A program made the position numbers and the translations under genes. The notes beneath the pieces were generated by a model, which did no database searches, was not told the origin of the DNA, and saw only the letters and a program-made list of their open reading frames with translations. From Magnetovibrio sp. (lineage in GTDB: Bacteria > Pseudomonadota > Alphaproteobacteria > Rhodospirillales > Magnetovibrionaceae), in NCBI GenBank assembly GCA_016763895.1, contig JAESSV010000247.1:1-8470 (forward strand): a stretch of 8,470 bases of DNA. The letters run 5' to 3'. Below, piece after piece: positions 4,321-8,470 of the stretch; the stretch's first letter is position 1; each line of letters begins with the position of its first letter.

Positions 4321-7098
4321 TTATTCTAAAAGGGGCTCGCCTTTTGCGTCCCCAATGGCTCTCAAAAGAGCTTTTTGCAGGGTTTTGATTTTGCTGTCTT
4401 GATCGATTTTTAAACCAAAAATATCCCGCACATAAAAGACGTCGACAACCCGTTCGCCATAGGTTGAAATATGCGCGGACGTGATTTGCACGCCGCATTG
4501 GCTGAGGGTGGAAGAAATATCGTACAGAAAACCTTGGCGATTGCGGCCATTGACTTCAATCACGGTGGCTGATTTTGAAGCTTTGTTATTCACCAAAACC
4601 CGGGGCGGGACTTCGAACACTTCGGTGCGCGATGTCATGCGGCGGCTGCGTTCTTCGTCCAGTTCCTGTTTAAGGCGAATGCGGCCGTGAAGGGCGTCTT
4701 GGATGCGGCTCTTTAAGCGGTTTAAGCGCGCCTTACCCGTAAAGGCATGGCCTTCGATGTCTTGAATCCAAAACATATCCAGGGCCGTGCTATTGCTTAA
4801 GGTGGTGATTTTTGCGACCACGATGCTGGCCCCGGACAAGGCCATGGCCCCGGTGATGGCGGAAAAAAGACCCGGATGGTCGATGGAATGGATCAAGACT
4901 TCGGTAACGTCAATATGTTCCACAGCCCGGGTTTCAATATAAAGAGGCTTTTCGTCATTTTTGGCTTTCAGCACAATTGCCGCGTGGCGCGCCAAGGCCT
5001 CGGCTTCAAAAGACACGAAATAATTGGCATGGCCCAGGGCAATGAACCAATCAACGTCGTCGTCTGTCCACGGCGTTGTCGTTGCACATAGAATTTGGCG
5101 CAGACCCTTAAGGGTCTTTTGGGTCCGGGCGTTTCTGCGTTTTGAGGGCAAGGTCCCGGACATTTCTTCTTGGGTGGTGTAGTATAATTCCCTCAATAAT
5201 GAAGCTTTCCAACCGTTCCACACCGTGGGCCCCACGGCGCGGGTGTCGGCCACGGTCAAAATCAATAACAAGCGCAACCGTTCCGGCGATTGCACCAAAT
5301 CCATAAAATCTTTGGCCGTTTGCGGGTCGGACAAATCGCGTTTATAGGCGTTGCGGTTCATATCAAGGTGATGCAAAACCAGCCATTCAACGGTTTCCGT
5401 TTCGCCTTCGTTAAGGCCGAACCGGGGGCATAGTTTTTTCGCAATTTCGGCCCCGACGACGGCATGATCGCCGCCCCGGCCTTTGGCAATATCATGTAAA
5501 AAGACCGCGATGTAGAGCACACGCCGAGACTGAATATCGTGGATCACTTTGGTGGCCAGGGGATGATCATCGGCCAGCAAACCCCGTTCAATACGACTTA
5601 CAATATCCACCGCGCGGATGGTGTGTTCATCCACGGTATAGACGTGGTACATGTCATATTGCATTTGCGCAGTGACAAAGCCAAAGTCTGGAATAAAGCG
5701 GCCCAAAACACCCGCCTCGCTGAGGCGGTTTAAGGATCGCCGAGGGCCTTTTTTGCTGCACAACATATCCAAAAACAAAGCATTGGCTTCTGGGTTTTGA
5801 CGCTCCTTGCCTTTGATGAGCATGAGATTACGTTGCACCAGCCGCAAGGCTTCTGGATGGATGTCGAGATCGAACTTTTCGGCTTCGGCAAACAGGCGCA
5901 AGATTTTGATGGGGTCTTCTTGGAACACTTCAACGCCCACGACATTCAAGCGTCCGCGTTCCAATTTAAAGCCCGGGATTTGGTTTTTGCGAAAGTTGAA
6001 AGACGGCAAGTGGATGCGGGCTTTTTTGCGGTGTTGGTTTTCCAGCACCGCGCAAATGACCCGTGTTAAGTCCCCAACGTCACGGGCGGTCAGGAAATAA
6101 TGCTTCATAAAGCGTTCAACCGCGCGACTGCCTTGGCGATCCATATACCCCATGCGTTGGGCGAGTTCAGTTTGAACATCAAAACTGATGGTTTCGTCTG
6201 GACGGTTAGAGATGTAATGAAGATGACAGCGCTCGGTCCACAAAAAGCGTTGCGCCTTGGAAAAACGTTGGGCATCAATGGTGTCTAATACATTGGCCTC
6301 AACAAGGCCTTTGACCGTGTCGACGCGGTATAAATATTTGGCGATCCACAGCAAGGTTTGCAAATCGCGCAAGCCGCCCTTGCCGTCCTTGAGGTTGGGT
6401 TCCAGCACATAACGGGTGTCGCCCATGCGGTCGTGGCGATCATCGCGTTCGGCCAGTTTTGCTTTGACAAATTCTGGCCCCGTGCCTTTCACAACACTGT
6501 TTTCATAGCTGTGTTCAAAGGCCTTAAACAACGCTATATCACCACACAACCAGCGGGCTTCTAAAAGGCTGGTGGAAATGGTGATGTCGGCTTTGGCCAT
6601 TTCGACGGTTTCATTGACGGTGCGCGTGGCGTGGCCAACTTTAAGCCCCAAATCCCACAGCATGTACAGCATCCATTCCACCGCAGGCGTTAAGTCCTTG
6701 GTCTTGAAGGATCGGATCAAAAACATGATGTCTAAGTCAGATTGCGGGGCAATTTCGCCGCGTCCATAGCCACCTGTGGCAACAGCAGCCAGGTCTTTTT
6801 CGGTGAGTTCGGGGTAGGTGTGCGACAAGGTGAAATCAAATAAGGAGAGGATAATTTGATCCAGCAAATAGGCCCCGGCGCGCAGCGTCCCGGCGCCACT
6901 GGCTTCTTGAGCCTCAAAGCGGCGCTGAATTTCGCCGTGTCCCAAAGCCAGTTGTTGTTTGTACAGCGCAAGGACAGCGCTGCGCAATTTAGGCGTGGTA
7001 AAGTCCGCATCTGGCTCGGCGTTGGCGAGCCCAGCCAACTGTGCCACAAAAGCCTTGCGATCAAATATTTTCCGTGGATTTTTAACGTTTAAGCGCAT
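4321..7098 (-). CDS. glnD: Bifunctional [protein-PII] uridylyltransferase/uridylyl-removing enzyme GlnD
   Basis: Primary nitrogen sensor: it attaches UMP to PII proteins (GlnB/GlnK) when glutamine is low and removes it when glutamine is high, thereby setting glutamine synthetase activity and nitrogen-regulated transcription. Counting from the chosen start (925 residues), the nucleotidyltransferase site is GGYGRGE (109-115) with SDLD (120-123) supplying the metal-binding aspartates. The GlnD-type KGGLRDLQ follows at about 240-247. The HD hydrolase domain shows His492, His535-Asp536 (HDIAKG), His576-577 and Asp618. Two C-terminal ACT domains at about 729-803 and 841-918 should bind glutamine. 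The ATG at 7098 has GAAGGA at ideal spacing. An in-frame ATG at 7134 has no ribosome site and lies at or before the predicted transcription start. No truncation or lost catalytic residue is visible. Its neighbour here is the kinase-typA operon rather than murJ, often found beside glnD in alphaproteobacteria. Confidence 0.97.
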   Translation of the reverse strand: MRLNVKNPRKIFDRKAFVAQLAGLANAEPDADFTTPKLRSAVLALYKQQLALGHGEIQRRFEAQEASGAGTLRAGAYLLDQIILSLFDFTLSHTYPELTEKDLAAVATGGYGRGEIAPQSDLDIMFLIRSFKTKDLTPAVEWMLYMLWDLGLKVGHATRTVNETVEMAKADITISTSLLEARWLCGDIALFKAFEHSYENSVVKGTGPEFVKAKLAERDDRHDRMGDTRYVLEPNLKDGKGGLRDLQTLLWIAKYLYRVDTVKGLVEANVLDTIDAQRFSKAQRFLWTERCHLHYISNRPDETISFDVQTELAQRMGYMDRQGSRAVERFMKHYFLTARDVGDLTRVICAVLENQHRKKARIHLPSFNFRKNQIPGFKLERGRLNVVGVEVFQEDPIKILRLFAEAEKFDLDIHPEALRLVQRNLMLIKGKERQNPEANALFLDMLCSKKGPRRSLNRLSEAGVLGRFIPDFGFVTAQMQYDMYHVYTVDEHTIRAVDIVSRIERGLLADDHPLATKVIHDIQSRRVLYIAVFLHDIAKGRGGDHAVVGAEIAKKLCPRFGLNEGETETVEWLVLHHLDMNRNAYKRDLSDPQTAKDFMDLVQSPERLRLLLILTVADTRAVGPTVWNGWKASLLRELYYTTQEEMSGTLPSKRRNARTQKTLKGLRQILCATTTPWTDDDVDWFIALGHANYFVSFEAEALARHAAIVLKAKNDEKPLYIETRAVEHIDVTEVLIHSIDHPGLFSAITGAMALSGASIVVAKITTLSNSTALDMFWIQDIEGHAFTGKARLNRLKSRIQDALHGRIRLKQELDEERSRRMTSRTEVFEVPPRVLVNNKASKSATVIEVNGRNRQGFLYDISSTLSQCGVQITSAHISTYGERVVDVFYVRDIFGLKIDQDSKIKTLQKALLRAIGDAKGEPLLE

Positions 7099-7135
7099 TT
7101 TTCGTCCTTCGGTAGCATTCTGCCTTCCCTTCATT

Positions 7136-7164
7136 GTATAAAGGATAAATCGGTTTTGGTCTAA
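7136..7164 (-). promoter_or_regulatory. Candidate glnD promoter
   Basis: On the minus strand, TTAGAC (7164-7159) and TTATAC (7141-7136) are spaced by 17 bases. The predicted start near 7129 lies downstream of the ATG at 7134, which supports the glnD start at 7098. The -35 falls inside a motif shared with the repeat region upstream. The match to consensus is modest. Confidence 0.35.
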
Positions 7165-7493
7165 TGGCTTGAGCCATCCAAAATATCTCAGGCCAGGACG
7201 CCTTCACTTTAGGCCTGTGGCGGAAATGAATTTACGTTTTGACAAAGCGGAAAGTCCGTAATAATTCCTTATATTTCAAAGCATTGGCAACATTATCCAC
7301 GTTAAAGTTTATCCCGTCACACTTTCTTTTCCCAACGGATTTGCAAAAATAACGTCTGGGTTCCGTCAAAAGCTCTTGAAAGTGGATAGTACTTGCGGCA
7401 ATCTTTTTTTCTCGCCATAGATGATTTGACCCAGCCAGAGATGATTTGACCCATCAAGAGATGATTTGACCCACCCCAGAGTGATTAGACCAA
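7156..7493. mobile_element. Possible remnant of a mobile element bounded by 10-base inverted repeats
   Basis: TTGGTCTAAT (7156-7165) and ATTAGACCAA (7484-7493) are perfect reverse complements about 320 bases apart. The right copy is the last, degenerate unit of the 20-base tandem array. The enclosed stretch has no credible coding frame; it does contain a small CAGGCC/GGCCTG hairpin (7189-7217). Several transposon families carry multiple transposase-binding repeats at their ends, so a degenerate element or MITE is possible. No target-site duplication was established and no transposase is present. This is weak evidence. Confidence 0.25.
7420..7493. repeat. Four tandem 20-base repeats with core TGATTTGACCC
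   Basis: The core TGATTTGACCC recurs at 7422, 7442 and 7462, with a diverged copy TGATTAGACCA at 7482, all in exact 20-base phase. The first three units share GATGATTTGACCCA and the intervening bases vary (GCCAGA, TCAAGA, CCCCAG). Units spaced two helical turns apart place the core on one face of the DNA, as expected for an array of protein-binding sites. Confidence 0.85.
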
Positions 7494-7516
7494 GCAAAGA
7501 CAATAAATGAATGAGT

Positions 7517-7564
7517 CCTGACCCTAAGCACCCTTGTAAACCTGACCCTAAGCACCCTTGTAAA
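7517..7564. repeat. Exact 24-base tandem duplication
   Basis: The 24-base unit beginning CCTGACCCTAAGCACCC occurs twice without a gap or mismatch (7517-7540 and 7541-7564). Because 24 is a multiple of three, the frame of the downstream enzyme stays open through it, and it would encode the octapeptide PDPKHPCK twice. The duplication is either recent or kept by selection. Confidence 0.95.
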
Positions 7565-7573
7565 GACGAATGC

Positions 7574-8470
7574 ATGCATTTGATCGCGTTGTCGAATCAT
7601 ATGGGCAAGACGCTTGATGCACCCTCCACCAAAAACGATGCGCCATTTCCCGGCGATTGGCGCAACCGGGCAAACGCATTGTTGGTGAATCCAAAATTGG
7701 AAAGCCTGGAAGGCGAATTGTTGTTGGACAATCTGGCTTTGGATTTGCGCCGCCGTTGGTTGCTACGTGCCCACGCGCGATCCGCCGCATATCTGATGTC
7801 GCCACCGCACAAACAAATAAAATTATTGCCGGGCGATGAACGTATTTCTTATCCCTATGATCGCTGGGTGCGCCCCGAGGCGTTGGAACGTCGCTTGAAG
7901 GCGCGCAAACCGGTGCCCGATGGCTGGGTGTCAGATGCCTGTGTTTTTTCAAATGGTATGGCGGCGCTCACCGCATTTTTACAGGCCTTTCGCGCCTTTG
8001 GCCACGACATGTGGAACATCCCCAAAGGCCCAATGTCCGTTCATGTTTTTGGCGGATATTTTGAAATTTCCAAGGCTCTTTCGGTGTTGTGCGATCAACA
8101 TTTCCAAGGCCGCAAACATGCGTCACAACAAGGCTTGTGTAAATCCGTGGCCTTGGGCAAAACCGATTTGATTTTGATCGAACCGGTCACCGCCGACATT
8201 GATTTAGAAGTGTTCGACATGAGCGCTTTTGTCAAAGCTTTCCGGCAACGGCCCAAAGATCGTGGGTGCGTGATTTTGTTTGATACGTCGCTCAGCGGGG
8301 ATGTGTTTCCCTTGGAACATTTCTGCAAGGAACTGGGCGATCATCCGCCCAATTTGGTGGCGAACATTCGGTCTGGCCTTAAAATGGATCAAGAAGGGCT
8401 GGAATTGTCCAATTTGGGGCTGATGACGTTGTGGGCGCCGAAAACAAAGGTCAATCAAGACCAGCTTTTG
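7574..8470 (+). CDS. Divergent fold-type I PLP-dependent enzyme, Cys/Met-metabolism-like, 3' end cut by window
   Basis: The 299 visible residues show the ordered landmarks of a fold-type I pyridoxal phosphate enzyme, closest in pattern to the cystathionine gamma-synthase group. SNGMAAL (126-132) resembles the phosphate-binding SSGMAA. FGGYFE (159-164) stands where the family has YGGT, so the usual stacking Tyr would be Phe. IEPVTAD (202-208) resembles the ESPTNP region. FDTSLSG (236-242) has Asp237 placed to pair with the PLP nitrogen. NIRSGLKMDQEG (264-275) gives Lys270 as the likely Schiff-base lysine. Substrate is unknown. The N-terminal 90 or so residues are not recognised. The start is uncertain: ATGs at 7511, 7574 and 7601 share the frame and none has a good ribosome site. 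I chose 7574 because coding-like codon use begins there and the 7511 start would translate the repeat. The window edge removes the C-terminal part. Confidence 0.75.
   Translation, partial: MHLIALSNHMGKTLDAPSTKNDAPFPGDWRNRANALLVNPKLESLEGELLLDNLALDLRRRWLLRAHARSAAYLMSPPHKQIKLLPGDERISYPYDRWVRPEALERRLKARKPVPDGWVSDACVFSNGMAALTAFLQAFRAFGHDMWNIPKGPMSVHVFGGYFEISKALSVLCDQHFQGRKHASQQGLCKSVALGKTDLILIEPVTADIDLEVFDMSAFVKAFRQRPKDRGCVILFDTSLSGDVFPLEHFCKELGDHPPNLVANIRSGLKMDQEGLELSNLGLMTLWAPKTKVNQDQLL

Noticed and set aside
7099..7134. Longer GlnD start at 7134 adding 12 residues
   Set aside because: It has no ribosome site and lies at or before the predicted transcription start, whereas the ATG at 7098 has GAAGGA at good spacing.
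7420..7493. CRISPR array
   Set aside because: The repeat core is about 14 bases with 6-base linkers. CRISPR needs repeats of about 24-40 bases and spacers of similar length, and there are no cas genes.
7548..7952. Minus-strand 134-codon frame opposite the PLP enzyme
   Set aside because: It is antisense to a frame with clear PLP-enzyme landmarks, and its composition (rich in Arg, Pro, Thr) is shadow-like.

Overview
The window most likely comes from an alphaproteobacterial chromosome, probably a Rhodospirillales-type organism. This is inferred from GlnD, TypA, adenosine kinase and ArfB protein sequences of alphaproteobacterial character and a moderate base composition. No marker here fixes the genus.

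Layout. Positions 1-300 (minus) hold the N-terminal 100 residues of the ribosome-rescue hydrolase ArfB, cut by the window edge. Diverging from it is a 77-residue hypothetical gene (401-634, plus) with an extended -10 promoter. A stretch of about 700 bases without a recognisable large gene follows (635-1344). It is not empty. It holds an AT-rich perfect inverted repeat, then a strongly structured RNA region (about 800-1080). In that RNA the perfect Shine-Dalgarno of a previously unnamed 43-codon ORF (913-1044) is complementary to an upstream segment, which encloses two further hairpins. This looks like a translational switch ahead of a small basic, aromatic protein, and it is the best candidate here for an undescribed element. 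A bidirectional terminator at 1288-1326 closes the stretch.

The central block is on the minus strand, read right to left: glnD (PII uridylyltransferase, nitrogen sensing), then an adenosine kinase of the PfkB family, then typA/bipA (ribosome-associated GTPase). The kinase and typA are 21 bases apart and form an operon with their own promoter (4260-4287). Between that promoter and the kinase gene lies a hairpin followed by seven T's, so the operon may be attenuated or partly insulated from glnD readthrough.

Upstream of glnD (7135-7573) is a repeat-rich region: four 20-base tandem units, an exact 24-base tandem duplication, and a 10-base inverted repeat bounding about 340 bases. This suggests the remains of a mobile element's end. 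To its right is the start of a plus-strand gene (7574 to the window edge) for a divergent fold-type I PLP enzyme resembling the Cys/Met-metabolism family. Its start codon is uncertain because the 24-base repeat is in frame with it.
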